From Thalassotalea sp. ND16A (lineage in GTDB: Bacteria > Pseudomonadota > Gammaproteobacteria > Enterobacterales > Alteromonadaceae): a stretch of DNA of 64,000 nucleotides. The stretch's first letter is position 1. The number at the start of each line of letters is the position of its first letter. The notes below the pieces were generated by a model. It saw only the letters and a program-made list of their open reading frames with translations, made no database searches and was not told the DNA's origin. Positions 26,764-35,308 of this stretch are shown here, piece after piece. The position numbers were made by a program, and so were the translations under genes. Where the stretch lies: the NCBI RefSeq assembly GCF_000764205.1, contig NZ_JQDZ01000012.1, positions 62,001 to 126,000 of the forward strand, in the 5' to 3' direction.

Positions 26764-26881
26764 GGTGAAATATATTCCGATAACTGACTTAGCAACGATA
26801 GGCTGTGATCAACAAGGGCGTTTTAGTAAAAAAACGATAAAGAGAACGGCAAGACAAAACACTTCACGATTAACAAGGTGA
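26756..26881 (+). CDS. 41-residue basic small protein bridging sortase target and sortase
   Basis: An unlisted short frame, ATG 26756 to TGA 26879-26881. Its start overlaps the end of the target gene by 8 bases and its stop overlaps the sortase GTG by 3 bases (GTGA at 26878-26881). AAGGAAG lies 8 bases before its ATG, a good ribosome-binding site, while the sortase GTG has none of note. The product is basic (KKTIKRTARQNTSRLTR at the end), has one cysteine (C17) and no membrane segment. It may be a real small protein or a leader that couples sortase translation to the target. No family is recognised. Confidence 0.5.
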   Translation: MTKVKYIPITDLATIGCDQQGRFSKKTIKRTARQNTSRLTR

Positions 26882-27495
26882 TTAAACTGTTGTTTGTATT
26901 GTCAGCATTTGCGCTAATTATTAATAGCGCCTATATCCATTTAAAAGCCTATCTGGCGCAGTATTTGTTAGCAAGAGCCTGGCAACACAGCTCGGCTACG
27001 CATCAACAAAAGCCATGGCCATGGTTAGACACTTATCCGGTGGCAAAATTGCACTTTCCCAGCCTTGGCGATGAGCATATTGTACTCGCCGGCGACTCTG
27101 GGCAAGCGCTGGCATTTGGTCCGGGATTAAATCAATTGAGTGTAAAGCCGGGAGAGCCCGGCAGCATAGTTATCGCCGGTCATCGAGATACCCATTTCAA
27201 CACCTTACAATATTTAAACCCGAGCGAGCAGATAGTTTTGGAAAACGCCGCAGGCATTCAACATCATTATCAAATTGACCGTATTGGCGTACTGGATGTC
27301 AATGAAGATGAAATATTGCAAACATCACATGAACGCTTAGTGTTAATCACTTGCTACCCCTTTGATGGTGACACCGCCGCTACCCCGCTCAGGTATGTGG
27401 TGCAAGCGACGCCGATAGCCAAGCAACCGAACAAGCTATTGTTGGCCAAGCAAAACCGTCACTCATACTTGCAAAATGCGGCAATTAATTTCTAA
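26878..27495 (+). CDS. Class GN sortase
   Basis: A protein of 205 residues from GTG 26878. An N-terminal membrane anchor (about 4-22) is followed by the sortase fold with catalytic H102 (AGHRDTHF), C159 (LITCYPF) and R172 (PLRYVV). These match the class found in Gram-negative dedicated systems, usually with one target encoded next door. The start lacks a good ribosome-binding site and overlaps the stop of a 41-codon frame, so translation is probably coupled. Confidence 0.93.
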   Translation: MIKLLFVLSAFALIINSAYIHLKAYLAQYLLARAWQHSSATHQQKPWPWLDTYPVAKLHFPSLGDEHIVLAGDSGQALAFGPGLNQLSVKPGEPGSIVIAGHRDTHFNTLQYLNPSEQIVLENAAGIQHHYQIDRIGVLDVNEDEILQTSHERLVLITCYPFDGDTAATPLRYVVQATPIAKQPNKLLLAKQNRHSYLQNAAINF

Positions 27496-27524
27496 TTTCC
27501 GCAATCACCTATGGTTTATGTTGA

Positions 27525-27875
27525 TTACAATGCTTTGACCAATAACTTGGCAAACTCGATGGCATCAAGCTCTTTACCTTCGCTGTCGGTTTGCCAGTTA
27601 ACGCCAATTAATACCCCATCTTCATTCAAGTCGCCGATCCATTCTTCGAGAAATTGCTCAAGATTAATGCTGGCAACCGAGTAGCTTTGCCATTCATCGA
27701 TACAAAATAATTGTGCATCAGCAGCACTTGCCCATACCGGCATTACGTCCGAGTTTTCAAATTCAACCGAGTCACACACAACCCAATCGCCATTTTCATT
27801 TTGTAAGGCAAATAATTGTTCATCTTCATTAACGGTTTCAACAAATGCTGAAAATTCTGCTGGGGTGGTGGTCAT
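27525..27875 (-). CDS. DUF2750 protein
   Basis: A protein of 116 residues, very acidic. It has the DUF2750 pattern: FVETVNEDEQLFALQNENGD near the start, PVWASAADAQLF in the middle and ADE-like acidic stretches after it. Function is unknown; it is a cytoplasmic protein with no signal or membrane segment. It is convergent with the sortase gene. Confidence 0.85.
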   Translation of the reverse strand: MTTTPAEFSAFVETVNEDEQLFALQNENGDWVVCDSVEFENSDVMPVWASAADAQLFCIDEWQSYSVASINLEQFLEEWIGDLNEDGVLIGVNWQTDSEGKELDAIEFAKLLVKAL

Positions 27876-28059
27876 GACTTATTCCTGTGCTAAAAGTACT
27901 ATCTGTGCGGGTATTTTACCTGAAAACTCGGCTGTTTTGCTAAAGTTTAAGCAAAACTAATGATATTTATCTATTAACTTACTAGAGTTAATCTATAGAA
28001 ATTATTAAGATAATGGCAATGGATAAAAATAACAGCTATGGGTAAAGGTTAAAGAACAG

Positions 28060-28548
28060 ATGCCAAGATTTCAGTTAAAACAAAAATTTCTCTCTATCAG
28101 TGAAAAATTTGAAATTAAAAATGAACATGAGCAAGTCGTTTATCTGGTCGATGGTAAATTTTTTAGTATTGGTAAAACGTTTCATTTGACCAACCCCGAT
28201 GGCGTCGAACTGGCGGAAATAAAGCAAAAACTGTTTTCATTTCGACCCACGTTTAATATTACTTTTACTGATGGTCGCAGTGCACAACTGGTAAAGACTT
28301 TTCTGCCATTATTTAAAAGCCGGTTTTTAATTTCCTACGCCGGACGCAAACTGGAAGCGAGCGGCAACTTTTTATCGCACGAATACCAGTTTCGTGAAGC
28401 CAGCAGCATAGTAGCGCAAGTGAGTAAAAAATGGTTTTCCTTCAGCGATACCTACGGTCTTGATGTCGAAGATGAAACCTTGACACAAATTTCATTGTGT
28501 ATTTTGATCGCAATCGATGCGATTCATCATGGTCGCGATAATGAATAG
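28060..28548 (+). CDS. LURP-one-related (YxjI-like) protein
   Basis: A protein of 162 residues with the LURP-one/Tubby-like beta-barrel pattern: FQLKQKFLSISEKFEIKNE at the start and repeated turns such as GKFFSIGKTFHL, then a hydrophobic helix near the C-terminus (LCILIAIDAIHH). In bacteria the family (YxjI) has no firm role; lipid binding has been proposed. It stands alone, with its own ribosome-binding context. Confidence 0.8.
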   Translation: MPRFQLKQKFLSISEKFEIKNEHEQVVYLVDGKFFSIGKTFHLTNPDGVELAEIKQKLFSFRPTFNITFTDGRSAQLVKTFLPLFKSRFLISYAGRKLEASGNFLSHEYQFREASSIVAQVSKKWFSFSDTYGLDVEDETLTQISLCILIAIDAIHHGRDNE

Positions 28549-28686
28549 TCGCTATTGCCTCTCAACAGCAATTGCCACAACTATAACCTCGACGATTAGA
28601 GCTGATTTCTGTGATCAACACCTTGTGATCCAGACTTTTGCCCATATACCTTTAACCCTATAATTCAATCTCAGGACAAACGCCGG

Positions 28687-29535
28687 ATGTCAGAAAGTAC
28701 CATCGCCATCACTCCAGAAAATTTCCAACAAGTGATACTGGAGCAATCAAAAAACAAACTCATTTTAGTGGACTTTTGGGCAGAGCAAATGCCGGAAAGT
28801 GTCGAGTTACGTGATAAATTGGCGGCGCGTGTGGCCGGTGCAGAAAATTTTATGGTGTTGGCCACCGTTGATTGCCTGCAGCAGCAAGCGATTGCCCAGC
28901 AATTTGGCATACAGTCATTACCTACGGCAGTGATTGTCAAAGATGGCCAGCCCATCGATGGCATATCGGGACCACAAACCGAGCAAGCTATTGATCAGTT
29001 TTTGGCTAAATATTTACCGAAAGCAGAAGACACATTATTAGCCAAAGGCCTTGAGTTACTCGAGGCCAATCAAGCTAATGATGCGCTATCACCAATACAG
29101 CAAGCTTATGGCCTTGACAGCGAAAGAGCCGATATTAAACTGGCTTTAGCCGATGTTTACCTGCAGTTAGGAAAGGTTGAGGGTGCGCAAGCGTTATTAC
29201 AGTCGATTAAGATGGTGGATCAAGACTCTTATTATCAGGCTTTGATTGCCAAGCTTGAATTAGCCCAGGAAGCCAGTAACTCGCCAGAAATTCAGGCCTT
29301 AGAGCAACAATTGGTTAACGACCAGGACAATGTCGATTTGAGCCGACAATTGGCAGTACAATACAATCAGGTGCATCGTCACGAAGAAGCTCTGGCATTG
29401 TTGTATAAGTTACTGCTCAAAGATGGCGGCGATAATGAGAGTAAAAAACTGTTATTGGATATGTTAACGGCATTACCAGATGGCGATAAACTGACAACAC
29501 TTTATCGCCGAAAACTGTTCTCGTTAATGTATTAA
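28687..29535 (+). CDS. cnoX: CnoX/YbbN-type thioredoxin-fold co-chaperone
   Basis: A protein of 282 residues. The N-terminal thioredoxin domain (about 1-110) has LILVDFWAEQMPESVELRDK: the usual CxxC is replaced by MPES, so it cannot do thiol exchange there. C-terminal tetratricopeptide-like repeats follow (about 115-282). E. coli YbbN/CnoX protects substrates from overoxidation and passes them to GroEL and DnaK. Length and domain order fit. Confidence 0.9.
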   Translation: MSESTIAITPENFQQVILEQSKNKLILVDFWAEQMPESVELRDKLAARVAGAENFMVLATVDCLQQQAIAQQFGIQSLPTAVIVKDGQPIDGISGPQTEQAIDQFLAKYLPKAEDTLLAKGLELLEANQANDALSPIQQAYGLDSERADIKLALADVYLQLGKVEGAQALLQSIKMVDQDSYYQALIAKLELAQEASNSPEIQALEQQLVNDQDNVDLSRQLAVQYNQVHRHEEALALLYKLLLKDGGDNESKKLLLDMLTALPDGDKLTTLYRRKLFSLMY

Positions 29536-29553
29536 GCGTTAATGCACTAAGCG

Positions 29554-30102
29554 CTATTGTAATTTATCGGCAAATAACTGTTCCAGCTTAGCCAGTTTCG
29601 GTGCAATCATGATTTGGCAATAGGGTTGATACGGGTTGTTGTCAAAAAATTGCTGATGGCCCTCATCGGCGATATAAAAGTGTTGAGCTGGCTCTAGTGT
29701 CGTCACAATTGCTGCTTGATATTCGCCTTTGGCAGTCAGCGCTGCGATAAATTCTTTGGCTAGGGTTAACTGCTGCTGATCTTGATAAAAAATTGCCGAG
29801 CGATACTGAGTGCCTTTGTCATTACCTTGTTGGTTTAGCATGGTTGGGTCGTGCAAGACAAAAAACACCTCCAATAGTTGTTGAAAACTAATGATGTCGC
29901 TATCAAACTGTATTTCCACCACTTCCGCATGACCTGTACTGCCGCTACATATTTGCCGGTAACTCGGATTCTCAATGGTTCCCCCCATATAACCCGATAT
30001 CGCTTGTGATACACCACGCAATCGTCTTAATGGCGCTTCTATACACCAAAAACAGCCGCCGGCCAGCACCGCTTTTTGAAGTCGATTTTCTGTGGTCATC
30101 AT
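29554..30102 (-). CDS. msrA: Peptide methionine-S-sulfoxide reductase MsrA
   Basis: A protein of 182 residues. The catalytic GGCFWCIEAPL motif (C17, C20) and SGYMGGTIENPSY are present, followed by HAEVVEIQFD. The enzyme reduces the S-epimer of methionine sulfoxide in proteins using thioredoxin. It is convergent with cnoX. The MetJ-linked GAF protein at 3.9 kb may act on the free amino acid. Confidence 0.96.
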   Translation of the reverse strand: MMTTENRLQKAVLAGGCFWCIEAPLRRLRGVSQAISGYMGGTIENPSYRQICSGSTGHAEVVEIQFDSDIISFQQLLEVFFVLHDPTMLNQQGNDKGTQYRSAIFYQDQQQLTLAKEFIAALTAKGEYQAAIVTTLEPAQHFYIADEGHQQFFDNNPYQPYCQIMIAPKLAKLEQLFADKLQ

Positions 30103-30250
30103 TTCCTCGAATTAATAGGAGTTGGTATAATCATTTCAGTATATGATAATCTGATACCACTGTGCATAAGTATATAGTCAACTCCGTGCTTATGCCGACT
30201 GCTACTAACCCTAGAGCAGATCATTTTTCAATCTTTATACTGGATTTTTG

Positions 30251-30469
30251 ATGGAACAACAAAAATTACTGCAGGCAATCAATCAAATCATGCCGTTTGG
30301 TAAATATGCCGGGAGAAAATTGTTAATGTTACCCGAACCTTATCTGGTTTGGTTTCATAGCAAGGGCTTTCCGCAAGGTAAATTAGGTGAACAGCTGGCG
30401 TTAATTTATGAGGTAAAACTTAATGGCCTGGAATCGATGTTAATGCCTTTGTTAAAAGACGAAGCCTAA
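30251..30469 (+). CDS. DUF3820 protein
   Basis: About 72 residues from ATG 30251. The motif MPFGKYAGRKLLMLPEPYL is the signature of DUF3820, a small cytoplasmic family of unknown function with a conserved FGKYKG-type loop. A TTG one codon earlier is not preferred. Confidence 0.85.
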   Translation: MEQQKLLQAINQIMPFGKYAGRKLLMLPEPYLVWFHSKGFPQGKLGEQLALIYEVKLNGLESMLMPLLKDEA

Positions 30470-30854
30470 TCAATTACGCAGAACATGTTGGCTGTTTTTC
30501 TACTCCAATTAATTTTTCGATTAAAAATCAATCAATCGATATGAAAATATAATCAATCAATTTTCTGGATATAATTGCACTCAATGTAATCCATTTTAAC
30601 GGCAACAATTAACATGATGTTTTTATTACAAATAAAAACATTTGCTGGAATTTAATCATTAATTAGTAGACTATTTTTGAAAATTTGCACGAATTTTTTT
30701 ATGGTTTTTTTGCATAAATAAACTCTTTCAGAATTCAAAAAAATGGTTGCGCACTGGTTAAAATTCGTTCTATATTACTACGTCGACATGAATTTTTTCG
30801 GCCACCTCAACTGTGAGTGCACCTCACATTTCTAATAATATAGAGGAGTCATCT
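30470..30854 (+). promoter_or_regulatory. AT-rich promoter region of rmf
   Basis: 385 bases with no gene. There are repeated AATCAATCAAT tracts near 30526-30570. A candidate promoter is TTGCGC (30747-30752), 18 bases, TATATT (30771-30776). Downstream, TGTGAG and CTCACA (30812-30828) form a small dyad in the 5' leader. Confidence 0.4.
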
Positions 30855-31028
30855 ATGAAAAGACAAAAACGTGATCGTTTAGGCAGAGCGCATTCAAATG
30901 GTTACCAAGCTGGTCTCAGCGGTAAACAAAAAGACAATTGTCCCTATCAAAATCTTGACGCAAAGTCTGAATGGCTTGGCGGTTGGCGAGAAGCCATGAC
31001 CGACAGAAATGTCGGATTGTTTAAATAA
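30855..31028 (+). CDS. rmf: Ribosome modulation factor
   Basis: 57 residues from ATG 30855 (MKRQKRDRLGRAHSNGYQAG), with GAGGAG 8 bases upstream. It contains CPYQNLD and SEWLGGWREAM, almost identical to E. coli RMF. RMF dimerises 70S ribosomes into inactive 100S particles in stationary phase. An upstream in-frame start at 30813 would add 14 residues not found in the family. Confidence 0.96.
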   Translation: MKRQKRDRLGRAHSNGYQAGLSGKQKDNCPYQNLDAKSEWLGGWREAMTDRNVGLFK

Positions 31029-31062
31029 AAGCTAATAATCTTTCAATCAAATTCTGAAAAAA

Positions 31063-31088
31063 CAAACGCCCTCAGTTGAGGGCGTTTG
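31063..31088. terminator. Bidirectional terminator between rmf and moeB
   Basis: A 12-bp stem CAAACGCCCTCA (31063-31074) and TGAGGGCGTTTG (31077-31088) with a two-base centre. On the minus strand it is followed by TTTTTTC, on the plus strand by TGGTTTC. It serves the convergent rmf and moeB ends, more strongly the latter. Confidence 0.85.
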
Positions 31089-31113
31089 TGGTTTCTATAC
31101 TCAATAAATTTGC

Positions 31114-31133
31114 ATATTTATTCAACTTGGTGT
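31114..31133 (-). repeat. TACCAAGTTGA repeat overlapping the moeB stop
   Basis: On the minus strand the sequence is ACACCAAGTTGAATAAATAT, a near copy of 22616-22635. Its first base falls in the moeB TAA stop codon. Confidence 0.55.
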
Positions 31134-31879
31134 TAATTATGCCCGCAAGCACAATTGTCCTTTTTAGCAACGGTAAATGTTTGCCACTGTAATGATTTGC
31201 CATCAAACCACATCACCTGATTGCCGATAATTGTTTGACCGCTTAAATACTTAACCGCTTGTAACGCTTGCATGCTGCCGATAATGCCAAGTATTGGCCC
31301 AATAACTCCTGCCGTAGAGCAATTTAAGCCAGGCTCACCTTTTGCCTTGGGATAAAAACATTGGTAACAACTAAAGTTTTGCTGATTTGGGTCGATGAAC
31401 ATTAATTGCCCTTCATAACGAATGGCTGCCGCACTTAATAACGGCGTTTTATGTTCAATGCATTTGCTATTTAGCAGATATCGGGTGGTTAAATTGTCAG
31501 TACAATCTAACACTAAATCGATTTCAGCCAGGTAATAATCCAGGCTGTCAGCATCGATCATTTCATCAATGGCTTCAACATCTATATCGTCATTAACACT
31601 TCGCAAATGCTGGCAGGTAGTTTCCGCTTTGTTCTCACCGATGTCGCTTTGTTTATACATCACTTGTCGTTGTAAGTTTGACAGATCAATGCGATCGCCA
31701 TCGCTGATTATGATCTTACCAACGCCGGCCCCGGCCAAATATAATGCCGCAGGAGTGCCTAATCCGCCGGCACCGACAATGAGTATGCTGGCATTTCTAA
31801 GAGCAAGCTGCTGTTGTTCACAAAAATCTTTTACCAATAGTTGGCGTGAATATCTTATTTGCTCTTGTGCGGATAACAT
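31133..31879 (-). CDS. moeB: Molybdopterin-synthase adenylyltransferase MoeB
   Basis: A protein of 248 residues, E1-like. The ATP-binding loop VGAGGLGTPAALYLAG and DLSNLQRQ are present; zinc cysteines occur as CYQC near the middle and CACGH at the end. MoeB adenylates the C-terminal Gly-Gly of MoaD. ThiF is related, but the moa/mod context decides for MoeB. It is the last gene of the operon. The stop codon overlaps a dispersed TACCAAGTTGA repeat. Confidence 0.9.
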   Translation of the reverse strand: MLSAQEQIRYSRQLLVKDFCEQQQLALRNASILIVGAGGLGTPAALYLAGAGVGKIIISDGDRIDLSNLQRQVMYKQSDIGENKAETTCQHLRSVNDDIDVEAIDEMIDADSLDYYLAEIDLVLDCTDNLTTRYLLNSKCIEHKTPLLSAAAIRYEGQLMFIDPNQQNFSCYQCFYPKAKGEPGLNCSTAGVIGPILGIIGSMQALQAVKYLSGQTIIGNQVMWFDGKSLQWQTFTVAKKDNCACGHN

Positions 31880-31896
31880 AAATGTTTTGGCTCCTG

Positions 31897-33009
31897 CTAA
31901 TAACTGCGAATGGCGTTGGCTTTAAATTGAATGAACACATTTTGGCCGAGTACCAGGCTGAGTTTTTCAACGGAGTAGCGTGAAATAGAGACGATGAAGT
32001 CTTGCTGACTGGCGCAAATGATCAGTTGTGCAGAATCACCGCTGAAGCGATTTATTTCTTTAATTTCACCGCTAAGATGATTGATAACCGAGGTATCCTT
32101 TGGCAGTGCGGTGGTGATACTGATATCACTGGATAATATATAGCAACGTAACTGACTATTAATCTTGTGATTAACCAAATTACAAAATAACTTACTTTTC
32201 ACGGTGCTGCTAGGGTCAAGGTCTTTACTACTTTGAGCTGCTGCCAGTTCAAGCTGAGTTAAGCCATAATTTACTAAATGCTGCTTAACCGTTAACGTTA
32301 ACGAGGTTTGGCTGTTCAGGTTATTGGCAATGCTACTGTGCAATTGGTTAATCACTTGATGTACGTGTCCCTGCTGAATAATGTCGCCTTTTTCCATCAC
32401 TATCACTTGCTCGGCAAGCTGTTGAATTTCGATCACCGAATGACTCACGTATATCATTGGCAGCCGTAAACGTTGATGGATGTCTCTAAGTATCGTTACC
32501 ATTTCAGCTCGGGCGTTATTGTCTAAGGCGCTTAACGGCTCATCGAGTAGCAACAGTTTTGGCTCTGACAAAATGGCCCTTGCCAGGGCTACGCGCTGTT
32601 TCTCTCCGGCTGAAAGCTGCCCAACATGGCGATTTAACAACCGCTCAATTTTAGTCAGTTCGATGATCTCATCAACCGCTAAGCAGCTAGTCTGACAGCG
32701 CTTGCTGGCAAAATGCAAATTATCTAACACGTTTAAATGGGGAAATAAACGAGCGTCTTGAAAAACAAAGCCAATACTACGTTGCTCGGCTTTGACAAAT
32801 TGTTTAGCAGAGCTGTTTTGCAAAGTTTGGCTTTTAAATGTCAAAGTGCCAATTGCATCTTTATTTAAGCCGGCTATCACTCGCAACAAACTGGTTTTAC
32901 CTGAGCCTGAATGGCCTAAAATTCCCGTGATCCCTGCTAAATTAATTTCTTGCTGACAAGAGAGCTCAAACCCGGGATACGTTAATTTGATGTCGAAGGT
33001 TAAATTCAT
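31897..33009 (-). CDS. modC: Molybdate ABC transporter ATPase ModC
   Basis: A protein of 370 residues. Walker A GHSGSGKTS, signature LSAGEKQRVALARA and Walker B LLLLDEPLSAL are visible, with a C-terminal TOBE-type domain (about 290-365) that binds molybdate. It is 1 base from modB, its inner-membrane partner. Confidence 0.95.
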   Translation of the reverse strand: MNLTFDIKLTYPGFELSCQQEINLAGITGILGHSGSGKTSLLRVIAGLNKDAIGTLTFKSQTLQNSSAKQFVKAEQRSIGFVFQDARLFPHLNVLDNLHFASKRCQTSCLAVDEIIELTKIERLLNRHVGQLSAGEKQRVALARAILSEPKLLLLDEPLSALDNNARAEMVTILRDIHQRLRLPMIYVSHSVIEIQQLAEQVIVMEKGDIIQQGHVHQVINQLHSSIANNLNSQTSLTLTVKQHLVNYGLTQLELAAAQSSKDLDPSSTVKSKLFCNLVNHKINSQLRCYILSSDISITTALPKDTSVINHLSGEIKEINRFSGDSAQLIICASQQDFIVSISRYSVEKLSLVLGQNVFIQFKANAIRSY

Positions 33010-33701
33010 CAGTTTGCTCTAATGGTTACTGCTTTTTCTGAGCGGTAATTGAGCAAATAAATCAATGCCAACAGTACCACCGAGCCAATTAACAGACTGC
33101 CAGCTAACCAGTGTGCGGTGCTATAATTAAGTGCTTCAACATGGTCAAATAAGGCTATAGACAATACTCTGGTTTCACCCGGAATATTACCGCCAATCAT
33201 TAATACCACACCAAATTCACCTACCGTGTGCGCAAACCCTAAACTTGCGGCTGTTATGAAACTTGCTTTGGTCATTGGCACAACAATATTAAAAAAACGG
33301 TCTATTGGTCCAGCACCCAGCATGGCTCCGGCTTCAGCTAAATTATCGCCCAGTTGTTCAAAGGCTTTTTGCAGAGGTTGCACGACAAAAGGTAAAGAGT
33401 AAATTACTGAACCAATTAAAATGCCGGTGAAACTAAAGGCTAATGAAGAGCCTGTTAGGTCTTTAAAGAATTTACCGGTAGGATTGGCTGGTGAAAACAA
33501 TATTAGTAGATAAAAGCCGAGAACGGTAGGTGGTAACACTAACGGCAGGGCAACAATGGCTTCGATAAGCACTTTAAAGCGATTGTTGATTTTACTGAGG
33601 TACCAGGCCAGTGGCGTACCTATGATCAACAGAATAATGGTGGTAATGGCTGCCAGTTTCAGTGTCGTGGCTAACGCTAACCATTCATTATAGTTTTCCA
33701 A
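33009..33701 (-). CDS. modB: Molybdate ABC transporter permease ModB
   Basis: A protein of 230 residues with about five membrane segments. The permease motif AGAMLGAGPIDRFFNIVVP (EAA loop) is present, together with FAHTVGEFGVVLMIGGNIPG, which is typical of ModB. It overlaps the modA 3' end by 14 bases and the modC start by one. Confidence 0.95.
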   Translation of the reverse strand: MENYNEWLALATTLKLAAITTIILLIIGTPLAWYLSKINNRFKVLIEAIVALPLVLPPTVLGFYLLILFSPANPTGKFFKDLTGSSLAFSFTGILIGSVIYSLPFVVQPLQKAFEQLGDNLAEAGAMLGAGPIDRFFNIVVPMTKASFITAASLGFAHTVGEFGVVLMIGGNIPGETRVLSIALFDHVEALNYSTAHWLAGSLLIGSVVLLALIYLLNYRSEKAVTIRAN

Positions 33702-34593
33702 TTTGGCTTCCTGTTACCTTTGTCTCGTCTGCCAGGTAATCGGTGCTGCTATTAAGCCCAGCTGTCGCAACTTGTTTAGCTTCAGGCTGAATTGCCTTTT
33801 GTTTTTTGGGTGCTACCGGGGTTTCTGCAGGTGCTACTTTTTCAAGCGTTTTGTGTGCTTGTTGATAGCCGGTTTCCACTATCAGCTGTTGTGCCTTATC
33901 GGTTAACAAAAACTCAAAAAACTGGATCGCAAGTTCAGTATTCTCGGAGTGTTTTAATACTACCATTTGTTGTTCTAACGGCTTATGTAAATCGCTATCA
34001 ATTAACACCCCATGGCCGGTCTTCGACTCTAATAATTGTGAATAGGAAATAAAACCGTAGTTTACCGCACCGGTCACAATCTGCTGATAGGTTTGATTGA
34101 TATTATTGCCAACAATTAAGTTGTCGTCATATTTACTCCATAACTCGAGGGATATCAGCGTTTGTTTTGCTGCTAATCCGTATGGCGCTATGTGCGGGCC
34201 GGCCAGAGCTACACGCCCAGTGTAGTCATTAAGATCCTGCAAACTGATTTCATCGTCACTGATGGCTGACCATAATGCCAATTGCCCGATGGCATAGGTT
34301 TTCCGGTAATTTTCATAGATCAAGCCTTGCTCTTCGAGCAATTGTGGACGACGAATATCGGCGGCTAATAAAATATCAAAAGGAGCACCATGGCGAATTT
34401 GTTGATATAGCACACCCGTTGATGCCTGAGAAATTTGCGCGCTGTGAGGATGAGTCTTGGCAAACTCATGAAGCAGTTTTTCTACCGGTTTCGCAAAATT
34501 CGCAGCGACAGCAACCCTCAGTTTTTCTGCCGAGGCAAAAACACTGAAACATGATAAGACTACGCATGTCAGCAGAACTCTTCGAGCTACCAC
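33688..34593 (-). CDS. modA: Molybdate-binding periplasmic protein ModA with C-terminal extension
   Basis: A protein of 301 residues from GTG 34593, with a signal peptide ending near VFASAEK. The binding-protein core has AVAANFAKPVEKLL, ASTGVLYQQI and PHIAPYGLAA, typical of ModA. The usual family ends near residue 245 (FLLTDKAQQLI); this protein continues about 55 residues with a Pro/Lys/Ala-rich tail. The start overlaps the moaE stop by 7 bases. Confidence 0.92.
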   Translation of the reverse strand: MVARRVLLTCVVLSCFSVFASAEKLRVAVAANFAKPVEKLLHEFAKTHPHSAQISQASTGVLYQQIRHGAPFDILLAADIRRPQLLEEQGLIYENYRKTYAIGQLALWSAISDDEISLQDLNDYTGRVALAGPHIAPYGLAAKQTLISLELWSKYDDNLIVGNNINQTYQQIVTGAVNYGFISYSQLLESKTGHGVLIDSDLHKPLEQQMVVLKHSENTELAIQFFEFLLTDKAQQLIVETGYQQAHKTLEKVAPAETPVAPKKQKAIQPEAKQVATAGLNSSTDYLADETKVTGSQIGKL

Positions 34594-35042
34594 TTATTGG
34601 CCTCTTTGCTATCTTTCGCTTTCGCTGCTACCCAACGTTCTCCTTGTTCGGTCAGCTCTTTTTTCCAAAATGGGGCACTTACTTTTAAGTAATCCATGAT
34701 AAATTCAGCGGCCATAAATGCGTCTTGTCGGTGTTTACTGGTGACCCCAACAAAGACAATCTTTTCACCCAGTGCCAGTTTGCCATAGCGATGAATCACG
34801 CTAATGTTGCCAAGCTGCCAACGCTCTCTTGCTTGTTGGCTAATATCGAACAAACATTTTTCCGTCATTCCGGCATAATGCTCCAGAAACAAATGCTTTA
34901 CCTGGCAGCCATCATTGTTATTTCTCACCCGGCCGACAAACGTCACGGTGGCACCATCAACCAGGTTATTCTCTTCTAAAGTATCAACTTCTTTGGCAAA
35001 ATCAAAGTCTTGTTGTTGAACTTTTATACTGTTTAAGCTCAT
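34587..35042 (-). CDS. moaE: Molybdopterin synthase catalytic subunit MoaE
   Basis: A protein of 151 residues. LVDGATVTFVGRVRNNNDG, LEHYAGMTEKCLFD and KHRQDAFMAAEFIMDYLK match MoaE, and the catalytic Lys region is KKELTEQGERWV. It inserts sulfur into precursor Z together with MoaD, one base upstream. Confidence 0.96.
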   Translation of the reverse strand: MSLNSIKVQQQDFDFAKEVDTLEENNLVDGATVTFVGRVRNNNDGCQVKHLFLEHYAGMTEKCLFDISQQARERWQLGNISVIHRYGKLALGEKIVFVGVTSKHRQDAFMAAEFIMDYLKVSAPFWKKELTEQGERWVAAKAKDSKEANKW

Positions 35043-35043
35043 T

Positions 35044-35295
35044 TTAGCCGCCGGTAACTGGTGGAAAAAAGGCTACGGTATCATTACTCTTTAATGATTG
35101 GGCATCATCAACCATGGTCTGGTTTACCGCAACCAATAGTGTCGGGTCGGTGAATACTTTTTGCCAATCAGCGCCTTTTTCCGACAGTGAAGCTTTAATA
35201 TCACAAATCGTATTCGCCTCGGCATTCAGCTTTAGTTCCAGTTCTTCACAGTCAAGTTGCTCACGAATTGCGGCAAAAAATAATACTTTAATCAT
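35044..35295 (-). CDS. moaD: Molybdopterin synthase sulfur carrier MoaD
   Basis: About 83 residues from ATG 35295 (MIKVLFFAAIREQLD); an upstream start at 35340 would overlap moaC. Ubiquitin-like fold, ending in FFPPVTGG, whose terminal Gly-Gly is thiocarboxylated after MoeB activation. It lies between moaC and moaE. Confidence 0.95.
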   Translation of the reverse strand: MIKVLFFAAIREQLDCEELELKLNAEANTICDIKASLSEKGADWQKVFTDPTLLVAVNQTMVDDAQSLKSNDTVAFFPPVTGG

Positions 35296-35308
35296 CTGTT
35301 CTACTCTC

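Noticed and set aside
30812-30828. CRP site in the rmf leader (TGTGA...TCACA)
   Set aside because: The spacer is 7 bases instead of 6 and the site is downstream of the likely promoter, so activation by CRP is doubtful.
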